Shown piece by piece: positions 1 through 7,576 of a stretch of DNA of 61,414 bases. Made by a program: the position numbers and the translations under genes. Each line of letters begins with the position of its first letter. Positions within the stretch are counted from its first letter, which is position 1. The notes beneath the pieces are model-generated. The model saw only the letters and a program-made list of their open reading frames with translations, searched no databases and had not been told where the DNA came from. This DNA is from Comamonas testosteroni (GTDB lineage: Bacteria > Pseudomonadota > Gammaproteobacteria > Burkholderiales > Burkholderiaceae_C). The stretch lies in the NCBI RefSeq assembly GCF_003569915.1, contig NZ_KZ984465.1, positions 1 through 61,414 on the forward strand, given 5' to 3'.

Positions 1-131
1 TGTACAACCACCACTTGCCACAAAAGGCACTGGGGCATGAAGCCCCAGTCCAAGCACTCAAAAAATGGAAGATGAAAGCTCCTGATTTATTCGTCAAGAA
101 CGTGCGTAATCATCCGGGACCCGACAAGTAA
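1..131 (+). mobile_element. C-terminal end of an IS481-type transposase (partial)
   Basis: The frame starting at base 3 runs open from the window edge to a TAA at 129-131 and encodes 42 residues. The pattern YNHHLPQKALG followed by PVQALKKW is typical of the last segment of IS481-family DDE transposases, which usually close with a Leu-Pro-rich stretch and this kind of tail. Only the C-terminus is inside the window, so I cannot tell whether the element is intact. No terminal inverted repeat could be identified in the AT-rich sequence that follows. It sits upstream of the capsule genes and suggests that this edge has been rearranged by insertion sequences. Confidence 0.75.
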
Positions 132-480
132 ATAATAGATTTACTGTTGAGGAATATGGAAATAGATTAGTTAATCTGATTGATAATTAAGTTTTTATAT
201 ATTTCGTTCATGGTTCAAAAAAATGGAGATGTGGTTGTACTGGAGTGGCTCTAGCGAGACTTTGCGTAAAATAATGTGCTATGCACCGCTAAAAAGCCGA
301 GACTGGATAGGTAATTATGAATGAGTCATTAATTCTTTGAATTCGCGCATAGAGTATAGTCTTTAAAATCTTAATGTGTCATTGTACGAATGTTATTTAT
401 GAAGGACTCCCTTTCAAGGAGTAAATTAAGTGGTGTAGGTATTGATTTTTACGTATTGTTAATAATGGATTAGACGTGCT
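132..480. other. AT-rich gene-free stretch before the capsule genes
   Basis: This 349-base stretch has no supportable gene. It is clearly AT-richer than the rest of the window, with several TATA-like runs (around 195-205 and 355-375). It probably holds the promoter of the following capsule gene, but no single -35/-10 pair stands out. No IS terminal repeat was recognised. Confidence 0.5.
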
Positions 481-1725
481 GTGAATTTTCTATTCAAAAA
501 TATTACCAATATATTGCTACTGCCTTTGCTAGATTGGTTCGGAGATGCGAAGGAAAAAAAGATTGCATTTGTGATTAAACGCACAGTACCTTTCTCTGGC
601 AATGTACGTGCAATGGCAGATGCTCTGTTGGAGCATGGCGGTTATCAATTGGTCATTTACAAAGATGGGCCGTTGGGTGAAGCCGGTGAATATTGGAAGT
701 CACAGGGTGCACTCGTTTACTCTAGGTTTTCTGTTGCGGCGCTGCGTGACGTCATGTCCGCTGGCACGGTTGTTCTGGGGCATTCGGGCCGGGATGCCAT
801 GCTGTCTCGCCGCAAGCGCGGGCGCCGGGTGATTAACTTGTGGCATGGCGTTGCGATCAAGCGAATTGAGCACTTGATGCGACCTGGTGCATGGACTTTT
901 AAATCCGCAAAGCGCCGCTATTTAATGCGGAGAAATAGCGGTCTTTATGATGGGATGATTGCGAGTTCATCTGTCGATCGCCTGACGAATGCCTTAGCTT
1001 TTGGTGTCGATTTCGACAAGATTCATGTGACAGGCCTGCCACGTTTTGATTATCTGTCGCCGGATTTTTGTTTTCCCGATGATTTGCAAAGCGATATAAG
1101 CCGCCTAGATGCAATGCTGGCTGGCCGTCGTTTGGTACTGTATGCACCAACTTTTCGGGAAGAGGAGCCTTCAGCCCTGACTTGGCTTGAGCCTGCAGTT
1201 GTTCAACGCCTTAAAGCATTTTTACACGCTAGAAATTTGGTGTTGGGTATTCGCCCGCATCCCTATGATCAGAAAGCATTGAACTCCATTTGTGACGGTC
1301 AATGGATCATTGATCTGCGTCCAGATAAATTTTTGGAGCCTGCCATTCCTTTGAGGGCTGCAAGTGCGCTGGTTGTTGATTATTCCAGTATCTGGATTGA
1401 CTATCTTTTGCTCCATCGTCCTATTGTGGGGTTCATGCCAGATATGCATGAATACATCACACAGGAGCGAGGCTTCATTTATGATCTTCCCACGGTTTTC
1501 CCTGGAGATATATTTGGCGAGTGGAATGCTGTTTTGTCTGCCTTAGCGGGATTGGCAGATTCCGGCTTTGCGATCCCTGAAAAGGATGAGAAAAACTACT
1601 GGCAGGCAGAAAACATGTTTCTCCCACCGGAGTCTTTGCGCTTCAAGAGCACGGCAGCGTGCATGGAGCTGTTTTTTGGGTCGGGTCAGTTGCCATCACT
1701 CCCCAAAAAAAAATTGACAAACTGA
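481..1725 (+). CDS. CDP-glycerol-type glycerophosphotransferase (capsule or teichoic-acid-like polymer)
   Basis: The 414-residue protein resembles the TagB/TagF family (Glyphos_transf), which moves glycerol-phosphate or related polyol-phosphate units from a CDP donor onto a surface polymer. Family-like segments include LWHGVAIK (about residue 120), VTGLPRFD (about 182), LYAPTFRE (about 220), IRPHPY (about 258) and VDYSSIWIDYLL near 300. These are the HG, PRxD, APTWR-like, HP and DYSS motifs of the fold, in the expected order. The start is GTG at 481; no better ATG lies nearby. It precedes kpsC and kpsS, which suggests a phosphodiester-containing capsule. The acceptor and donor cannot be told from sequence. 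Base composition is lower in GC than the catabolic genes downstream, consistent with transfer. Confidence 0.8.
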   Translation: MNFLFKNITNILLLPLLDWFGDAKEKKIAFVIKRTVPFSGNVRAMADALLEHGGYQLVIYKDGPLGEAGEYWKSQGALVYSRFSVAALRDVMSAGTVVLGHSGRDAMLSRRKRGRRVINLWHGVAIKRIEHLMRPGAWTFKSAKRRYLMRRNSGLYDGMIASSSVDRLTNALAFGVDFDKIHVTGLPRFDYLSPDFCFPDDLQSDISRLDAMLAGRRLVLYAPTFREEEPSALTWLEPAVVQRLKAFLHARNLVLGIRPHPYDQKALNSICDGQWIIDLRPDKFLEPAIPLRAASALVVDYSSIWIDYLLLHRPIVGFMPDMHEYITQERGFIYDLPTVFPGDIFGEWNAVLSALAGLADSGFAIPEKDEKNYWQAENMFLPPESLRFKSTAACMELFFGSGQLPSLPKKKLTN

Positions 1726-1741
1726 TAGGCTTTGGTGCGCC

Positions 1742-1843
1742 TCAATACCCCTCAAGGTCTTTTTCCAAGCATTGGGTGAGGTCGAAGATCACGTACAAGA
1801 ACACAAGAATAAACATGCAGATTGCAATCAGTATGCTTGACAT
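1742..1843 (-). CDS. 33-residue single-pass membrane miniprotein
   Basis: A short frame on the minus strand starts with ATG at 1843 and stops at 1742-1744. A strong Shine-Dalgarno sequence, GAGGAG, lies six bases upstream of the ATG (about 1850-1855). The product has one hydrophobic helix (residues 3-20: ILIAICMFILVFLYVIF) followed by a charged tail with LTQCLEKDLEG. This is the build of small membrane subunits or regulators such as CydX- or KdpF-like proteins, but I do not recognise the family. It sits between the glycerophosphotransferase and kpsC in the opposite direction. The evidence is the ribosome-binding site, the clean helix and the acidic tail. A chance frame is possible. Confidence 0.5.
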   Translation of the reverse strand: MSSILIAICMFILVFLYVIFDLTQCLEKDLEGY

Positions 1844-2048
1844 CGCAGCTCCTCGGTTTTAGAGGATTCTGGGTGTCGAATATTTCACTGATGTGACTGT
1901 GGGTGTAGGCGGTTGACCTACTGGCCGTGGCGGTGTGCGGACGTTGAGAGCTCAGGCCGCGGCAAAGTTGTGAAGCAGAGAGTCCTTGGCTGAGATGAGC
2001 AGGCTCTGGAACCCATCTGGTAGAAGAGCAGTAGCACACAATATGTGA

Positions 2049-4145
2049 TTGAGTTCAGTGACAAAAAAATTTGGTATCTTTTCTGCTGGAATCTTGAGGA
2101 TTCCGTTTCTTGCTGCATTGCTGGATGCTGTGCCGGTCAGCTTGAGTGTGTGGTATCGAGAGCGTGTCGATGCTGTTGTGGGATGGGGGCTGCGCCCCAG
2201 CACTCGAAGGGCAAGGGCTTATGCAAAAAAGCACGTCTTGCCCTATGTTGCGCTGGAGGATGGTTTTCTGCGTTCTTTCGGCACAGGAAAGCTCTTTCCT
2301 CCACTGTCATTGATTGTCGATGACAAGGGCATCTATTACGACTGCACACAGCCCAGCGCCTTGGAGTCTTTGCTGTGTAGTGATGTCAATGTTTGCGTGC
2401 CGAGCTTGTCTTACGTGCAACAGGCCAGACAGAAGTTGCAACAAGAACAACTCAGCAAGTACAACCATGCCCCAGACTTGTCCGAGCGTGTCTTGCGAGC
2501 TAGCGACTCTCGGCGCGTGTTAGTCGTCGATCAGACAGCCGGTGATATGAGCGTGCTGCGTGGAGGCGCGGATGCGACTACTTTTAAGGCAATGCTCGAG
2601 GCTGCTCTCACAGAAAATCCTGATGCGACGATTTATGTCAAGACACATCCGGAGGTGAGTTCAGGCCATAAAGGCGGCTATCTGACCAAGGTGCAAGCCA
2701 GCGAGCGTTTGGTTGTACTCAGAGAGGCCGTGAACCCGCCGAGCCTACTTGCGGAAATGGATAAGGTTTACGTGGTCAGTTCGACCATGGGCTTTGAAGC
2801 ACTGTTGGCTGAGAAGGCTGTGGTTTGTTTCGGTGTCCCTTGGTATGCGGGCTGGGGGGTGACAGATGATCGGCAAAAGCAGCACCCCGCAATGATGCGC
2901 CGCGCTGTTCGCCAGCGCTCGGTGGATGAGTTGTTTGCGGCAGGGTACTTATCGTCCTACACACGTTACTTGAACCCTGTAACCATGCAGCAAGGGTCTA
3001 TCGAAGATGTCATTTATTGGTTGTCTCATCAACGAAAGATGGCTCAGCGGTTTCCTGGCCGAATGATCTGTGTGGGCTTCCCACGTTGGCGGGCATGGAA
3101 TTTCCGCCAGATGTTGTCACTAAAGGCCGGGAACGTGGTGCAGACAAGGGATGCAGCTTCTGCTTCGCTGCTGCAGCTCCAAAAAGATGACTGTCTGATT
3201 TGCTGGGGGCTTGTGCCGCCTGCTGGAGTTGAGCAGTTGGCCAAAGCCACTGGAGCGCGTCTGCTGCGTATGGAAGACGGCTTTGTTCGTTCTGTGGGCC
3301 TTGGCTCAGATCTCATACCACCTCGGTCTTTTGTTCTGGATGCCAAGGGGATTTATTTCGATCCAAGTCAGCCGTCAGAGCTGGAAGATCTGCTCAACAA
3401 ACAGGTCTTTACCGAGCGTGATCTGAAACGGGCACGTGATGTGCGAGAGTTCATTGTCAAGCATGGTATTACCAAATATAACCTGGAGCCGCGACATCCT
3501 GTCGCGTGGCAGACGGAGGGTAAGCAGGTTGTGCTCGTGCCAGGTCAGGTGGAAGACGATGCATCCATTCGCTCCGGCTGTGATCCTCTGGGGGTCGCTA
3601 CCAATTTGGGCTTGATCCAGGCCGCGCGCAGAGCTTTTCCGCAGAGCTTTATCGTTTTCAAGCCGCATCCAGATGTCAGTAGTGGCAATCGCAAAGGGTT
3701 TGTCGAGCAGGGGTTAGCTTTGAAGCACGCGGACCATATAGAGTTAGACGCTTCTGTCGTGAGTTGCATAGAAGCCTGCGATGTCGTGGTCACAATGACC
3801 TCGCTGACGGGGTTTGATGCACTGTTGCGCGGTAAGCAGGTTGTCGTGCATGGCAGACCGTTTTACGCAGGCTGGGGGTTAACGCAAGATATGCTGCCTG
3901 TGCAGCGGCGAAATCGTGCCTTGACCTTGGATGAGTTGGTTGCCGGGACCTTGCTGCATTACCCCCTGTACTGGGATCCAGAACTCAAGGGGTACACCTC
4001 CTGTGAGGCTGCTCTTCACCACTTGCTGTGCGAGCGCACGGAGATGGAGGCTCGAGGTCGCCTCGAGGGCCTGCGCATTGGTTGGCTAAGGCGTCAGCTC
4101 CGCAAGGGCCATACCTTGGCTTGCGCTTTTTTGTCTAGACAGTGA
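2049..4145 (+). CDS. kpsC: KpsC, capsule beta-Kdo transferase (two-module)
   Basis: KpsC builds, together with KpsS, the poly-Kdo linker that joins group-2 capsules to a lysophospholipid anchor on the cytoplasmic face of the inner membrane. The 698-residue protein shows the expected internal duplication. EDGFLRS at about residues 70-76 recurs as EDGFVRS near 410; KTHPEVSSG (about 200) recurs as KPHPDVSSG (about 540); and each half ends in a FYAGWG- or WYAGWG-type segment. The first start in the open frame is TTG at 2049, directly after an in-frame stop; GTG at 2058 is the alternative and there is no ATG nearby. It is followed 143 bases later by kpsS. The transporter genes kpsMTED are not in the window. 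Confidence 0.9.
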   Translation: MSSVTKKFGIFSAGILRIPFLAALLDAVPVSLSVWYRERVDAVVGWGLRPSTRRARAYAKKHVLPYVALEDGFLRSFGTGKLFPPLSLIVDDKGIYYDCTQPSALESLLCSDVNVCVPSLSYVQQARQKLQQEQLSKYNHAPDLSERVLRASDSRRVLVVDQTAGDMSVLRGGADATTFKAMLEAALTENPDATIYVKTHPEVSSGHKGGYLTKVQASERLVVLREAVNPPSLLAEMDKVYVVSSTMGFEALLAEKAVVCFGVPWYAGWGVTDDRQKQHPAMMRRAVRQRSVDELFAAGYLSSYTRYLNPVTMQQGSIEDVIYWLSHQRKMAQRFPGRMICVGFPRWRAWNFRQMLSLKAGNVVQTRDAASASLLQLQKDDCLICWGLVPPAGVEQLAKATGARLLRMEDGFVRSVGLGSDLIPPRSFVLDAKGIYFDPSQPSELEDLLNKQVFTERDLKRARDVREFIVKHGITKYNLEPRHPVAWQTEGKQVVLVPGQVEDDASIRSGCDPLGVATNLGLIQAARRAFPQSFIVFKPHPDVSSGNRKGFVEQGLALKHADHIELDASVVSCIEACDVVVTMTSLTGFDALLRGKQVVVHGRPFYAGWGLTQDMLPVQRRNRALTLDELVAGTLLHYPLYWDPELKGYTSCEAALHHLLCERTEMEARGRLEGLRIGWLRRQLRKGHTLACAFLSRQ

Positions 4146-4259
4146 TATTTGTTTTCTCGCGTGAAAGATTTTTCATTTTTTGGCATTTGCATCTGGAAAT
4201 GCGAAGGCTGAGCGTAAGCAAGCAGGTTTAGAATCAACACTATTTCGCTGAAAATAACG

Positions 4260-4279
4260 CAGGTCATTGATTTGACCTG
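4260..4279. repeat. Inverted repeat just upstream of kpsS
   Basis: CAGGTCA at 4260-4266 is mirrored by TGACCTG at 4273-4279 with a six-base spacer, ten bases before the kpsS ATG. In the RNA this would form a small hairpin where a ribosome-binding site would be expected, and no good Shine-Dalgarno is visible there. It could be an operator or a translational hairpin, or chance. Confidence 0.35.
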
Positions 4280-4288
4280 ACTCCCCAC

Positions 4289-5731
4289 ATGAATCAAAGC
4301 GGATTTGCGACAAAGCGCGTTTTGTTGCTGCAAGGCCCAGTAGGGCCTTTTTTCTGGAATTTGGCCAAGGACCTACGCTCGGTCGGTGCGACCGTTTACA
4401 AATTCAATTTCAATGCAGGCGACTGGCTTTTCTATCCCAAAGATGCGCACTCTTTCAGAGGTGACGTGCTTCAATGGGGCGAGGTGCTTGAGCAGTTCAT
4501 CATTGAGCATCGTATTGATGCTGTTTTGCTTTTTGGCGACTGCCGTCCTGTGCACGCATGTGTGCGATCGATGACTGAGCGTCTTGGCTGTGCCCTTGGA
4601 GTGTTTGAGGAGGGATACCTGCGCCCAGATCATGTGACTTTTGAGCCTCTCGGGGTTAATGGCCACTCTCATTTTGAGAAAAAGCTTGCAGTCTGGCTCA
4701 AAGAAAAAGCGCACGAACAGACTGCTCCCCCTCTGTCTGGGGAGAAGCCTGCCAACGAACCCTGGAAAAAAGTTGGTAATTCTTTCTGGCATACCGCCTC
4801 ATGGGCTGTACTTTACTTTTTTACCGCTTGGTTGGGGCAGTGGTTTTGGAACAATGCTCTGCACCATCGTCGCATGACAGTGCGTGACGCGCCATGGTGG
4901 GGCCTCAGTTATTTGCGAAGAGGCTGGTATCGGCTTAAAGAGCGCAACATTGAGTCGGATTTGTTGCAAGGGAGCCTTCAGAAGAAGTTCTTTCTGGTTC
5001 CTTTGCAGGTCTATAACGATGCGCAAATATTGGTTCACTCTGATTTTCAATCAGTAGTCAATTTTATCGATCATGTAATGCGGTCATTTTCTACGGCTTG
5101 CGAGCGGGAGAAAAAAAATGAATTACCAATAGGTGCTAGATCTATAAGCGAAGACATACTGGTTTTCAAGCACCATCCTATGGACAGAGGACATCGAAAT
5201 TATGCTGCCGCAATTCGGATGTTGACTGCCAGATATGGGTTGCAGGGGCGGGTTAGCTATATTCATGATCAACATTTACCTACATTGCTGAAAAATACTA
5301 AAGGCGTAATATTAGTTAACAGTACGACTGGATTGTCAGCTCTCGGGCATGGAGCACCTGTCAAGGTATGCGGAAATGCTTTGTACGATATTCAAGGCCT
5401 TACCTATCAAGGACAGCTTCGCGATTTCTGGTTTCTTGCCCACCAATCGTTCCCAGATAAAGAGGTTTTGAAGAAGTTTCGTAAGGCATTGATTGAGTGT
5501 ACTCAATTGAATGGTAACTTCTATCGAAAGCTGAACAAGATTTCCTGGTTCTGTGGTGTTGCATTAGATGGGAAAATGGCCCTGCGTCTTTGGGAAGGTG
5601 CCCAGTCCGTTGATCCTGCTTCTTGGCCCGCAGAAGTGCCGACCGAGGAAAGGCATGGAGACCCATTGGGAATGAGTATTGGATCCTCAAATAATAAAGA
5701 GATTTTGCAATCCAATGCTGAGATTCAATAG
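4289..5731 (+). CDS. kpsS: KpsS, capsule beta-Kdo transferase
   Basis: KpsS adds the first Kdo residue(s) of the capsule linker to phosphatidylglycerol, after which KpsC extends it. The 480-residue protein carries the family pattern: LLLQGPVGPFF at residues 11-21, a Phe/Asn-rich FNAGDW segment near 45, FGDCRPVH near 90, FEEGYLRPDHVT near 115, FKHHPMDRG near 292 and NSTTGLSALGHG near 342. The start is ATG at 4289. The protein is somewhat longer than typical KpsS (about 400 residues), mainly because of a C-terminal extension after residue 430 that lacks recognisable motifs. The second half of the gene is AT-richer than the first. It closes the capsule block; a different secreted protein follows 66 bases later. 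Confidence 0.88.
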   Translation: MNQSGFATKRVLLLQGPVGPFFWNLAKDLRSVGATVYKFNFNAGDWLFYPKDAHSFRGDVLQWGEVLEQFIIEHRIDAVLLFGDCRPVHACVRSMTERLGCALGVFEEGYLRPDHVTFEPLGVNGHSHFEKKLAVWLKEKAHEQTAPPLSGEKPANEPWKKVGNSFWHTASWAVLYFFTAWLGQWFWNNALHHRRMTVRDAPWWGLSYLRRGWYRLKERNIESDLLQGSLQKKFFLVPLQVYNDAQILVHSDFQSVVNFIDHVMRSFSTACEREKKNELPIGARSISEDILVFKHHPMDRGHRNYAAAIRMLTARYGLQGRVSYIHDQHLPTLLKNTKGVILVNSTTGLSALGHGAPVKVCGNALYDIQGLTYQGQLRDFWFLAHQSFPDKEVLKKFRKALIECTQLNGNFYRKLNKISWFCGVALDGKMALRLWEGAQSVDPASWPAEVPTEERHGDPLGMSIGSSNNKEILQSNAEIQ

Positions 5732-5797
5732 ATTCATGGTTTTTGGCTGATATTTTGAGATTGTTCCGCCTTTATAACTTCCAGGAGAGGAAATTTC

Positions 5798-6331
5798 ATG
5801 AGGCTTTTATTTTACGTTTTTAAATCTCTGGCGCTGTTTTCTATTTTTGCAGCAAATTTTGCGCAGGCCCAAATCTATATCAGCGGCTCCATCTCCGGGC
5901 AGTTGGCACCTGGCGTCTACGGCCAGGTCAATATCGGCAACGCCGCTCCGCCCCAGGTGCTGTATGCGCAGCCCATGTGGGGTGGGCCGGTCGTGCCCCA
6001 GGTGCAGCCTATTTATATGTGGGTGCCGCCCGGACATTCGCGTAACTGGCGTCGTTACTGTGGTCAGTACCATGCCTGTGGCAAGCCGGTGTATTTCCTG
6101 CGGGACGCGCCCCCGCAGTGGCGCGCGGCGCCGCCTCCACCCGTGCGCTACCGTGATGAAGGTCATCGTCACTGGGATCGCGATGACCACCGTGATCGTC
6201 ACGAGCGGCGTGAGCGCTATGACCGGGATGACCGCCGGGGCTGGGACCGAGGTGATCGAGATCGTGGCTGGGGGAATGGCCATGACAATGGTCGGGGCCA
6301 CGGACGCGGACACGGCCGTCATGATGACTAA
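5798..6331 (+). CDS. Secreted protein with His/Arg/Asp-rich tail
   Basis: The 177-residue product has a signal peptide (residues 1-24, ending in AQA), so it is exported. A central part contains ISGSISGQLAPGVYGQVNIG and a conserved-looking segment VPPGHSRNWRRYCGQYHACG with two Cys, followed by PVYFL. The last 60 residues are almost entirely His, Arg, Asp and Gly, which would be strongly charged and could bind metal or polyanions. The family is, to my knowledge, common in betaproteobacteria without an assigned role. A good ribosome-binding site (AGGAG) lies before ATG 5798. It is probably a single-gene unit closed by the terminator at 6378-6417. Confidence 0.8.
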   Translation: MRLLFYVFKSLALFSIFAANFAQAQIYISGSISGQLAPGVYGQVNIGNAAPPQVLYAQPMWGGPVVPQVQPIYMWVPPGHSRNWRRYCGQYHACGKPVYFLRDAPPQWRAAPPPPVRYRDEGHRHWDRDDHRDRHERRERYDRDDRRGWDRGDRDRGWGNGHDNGRGHGRGHGRHDD

Positions 6332-6715
6332 GTTAGGGGTTAACCACTAATTTTCCTGTTGCTTACATACAGCAAACAAGGCTTGATGCTATAAAAAATA
6401 TAGCATCAAGCCTTTTTAATTTATAGGCATTAGCTTGTTTTTAATGATATCCATTCATTGAATAGGTTGAGGTATTGCTATGCGTGTCTGGCATAGCAGC
6501 TAGCGGAGCAGCTGCCTAGTGAGGTGCTGCTGGCTTGCCGACAATAGTCCTCATCCATTTTGACTAGTTGGTCGCCATGCCACGCAGCATGTGATCTGCC
6601 AAAGGATGGGGTAGCAAGCACTCGGCGTTACTTGGCAACAGTCCATGAGCAGTGCAGAGCCCGCCCTGTTTGCACAGGCATCGGCGACCACGCTCTCCCT
6701 CAGAAAGCTCAAGAC
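6332..6715. other. Intergenic region with terminator, then probable pmd promoter region
   Basis: Apart from the terminator at 6378-6417, this 384-base stretch holds no gene I can support. An open frame runs from 6560 into the ModA-like gene, but its first 52 residues have no family-like sequence, so I treat that part as untranslated leader. The promoter of the pmd unit is expected here, but I see no clear core promoter. Confidence 0.4.
6378..6417 (+). terminator. Strong intrinsic terminator
   Basis: A perfect 16-base-pair stem (6378-6393 with 6399-6414) has a five-A loop and is followed by T residues to 6417. It lies 46 bases after the stop of the secreted protein and separates it from the pmd region. 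The near-palindromic arms could also act in the other direction. Confidence 0.9.
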
Positions 6716-7408
6716 ATGAGTGCAGCTCTCAAAGGCATTTCTTCCATGGCAACGCGGCAGGTTCTGGCCGATCTGGCTGCAGACTGGCTTGCGCGTGGCG
6801 GGGAGGCTGTGGCCATTGAATCCGTGGGTGGTGTGGATGCTGCGCAGCGTGTGCAAGCCGGGCAGGAGGCGCTGGACGTGGTGTTTCTGGCATCCAACGC
6901 GATTGACAAGCTGCAGGCCGCTGGCCGAGTGGTCGCGGGCAGCAAGGTGAATCTGGTGTTGTCCAGCACAGCGGTTGCCGTGCCCGCAGGGGCTGCGGCG
7001 CCTGATATTCGCAGCGAAGACGCCGTGCGCGCCGCCGTGCTGGCCGCGCCCAGCATTGGTTACTCCACCGGCCCCAGCGGTGTGGCGCTGCAAAAGCTGT
7101 TCGAGCGCTGGGGCATTGCCGAGGAAATTCAGCCCCGCATCGTGCAGGCCAAGCCTGGCGTGCCTGTGGGCTCCATGGTCGCTTCGGGGGAAGTGGCTTT
7201 GGGCTTTCAGCAATTGAGTGAGCTGATTCACGTGCAGGGCATCACCATCGTTGGTTCGCTGCCGGAGGCGATTGCGATTGACACCGTGTTTTCGGGTGCG
7301 GTGGTCGCGGGATCTGCGCATGCCGATGCTGTGCAGCGCCTGCTGGCCTTCATGGCTTCACCGGAAGCCGCTGCGGCCAAGCGCCGCCAGGGGATGGAGC
7401 CCGCATGA
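6716..7408 (+). CDS. ModA-like substrate-binding-fold protein without signal peptide
   Basis: The 230-residue protein resembles the molybdate-binding (ModA, type 2 periplasmic binding) fold. It shows VLADLAADW near the N-terminus, a DVVFLAS segment (about 58), STGPSGVALQKLFERWGI near 120, a GEVALGFQQLSEL strand near 158 and a C-terminal QRLLAFMASPEAAAAKRRQGMEP tail typical of ModA. Starting at ATG 6716 it has no export signal, so it would be cytoplasmic unless the true start differs. It lies 168 bases upstream of pmdK on the same strand and may be the first gene of the unit. Its role in protocatechuate use is unknown; a ligand-sensing or binding function is inference. Confidence 0.7.
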   Translation: MSAALKGISSMATRQVLADLAADWLARGGEAVAIESVGGVDAAQRVQAGQEALDVVFLASNAIDKLQAAGRVVAGSKVNLVLSSTAVAVPAGAAAPDIRSEDAVRAAVLAAPSIGYSTGPSGVALQKLFERWGIAEEIQPRIVQAKPGVPVGSMVASGEVALGFQQLSELIHVQGITIVGSLPEAIAIDTVFSGAVVAGSAHADAVQRLLAFMASPEAAAAKRRQGMEPA

Positions 7409-7576
7409 ATTCAGGGCAGTGCCGGGCCATGAGCCATGGGCACTGCTCACACCATGAAATAAGGAAAAGGGCAGTCATAGCCCTTTCGTGACGACGTACA
7501 GGGGCCTTCAAGGCTTTGGCGCCAGCCGCGAGACAGGAGTGAAGAGGCGACAAAGAGAGGCAACTGAGAACCAAAT

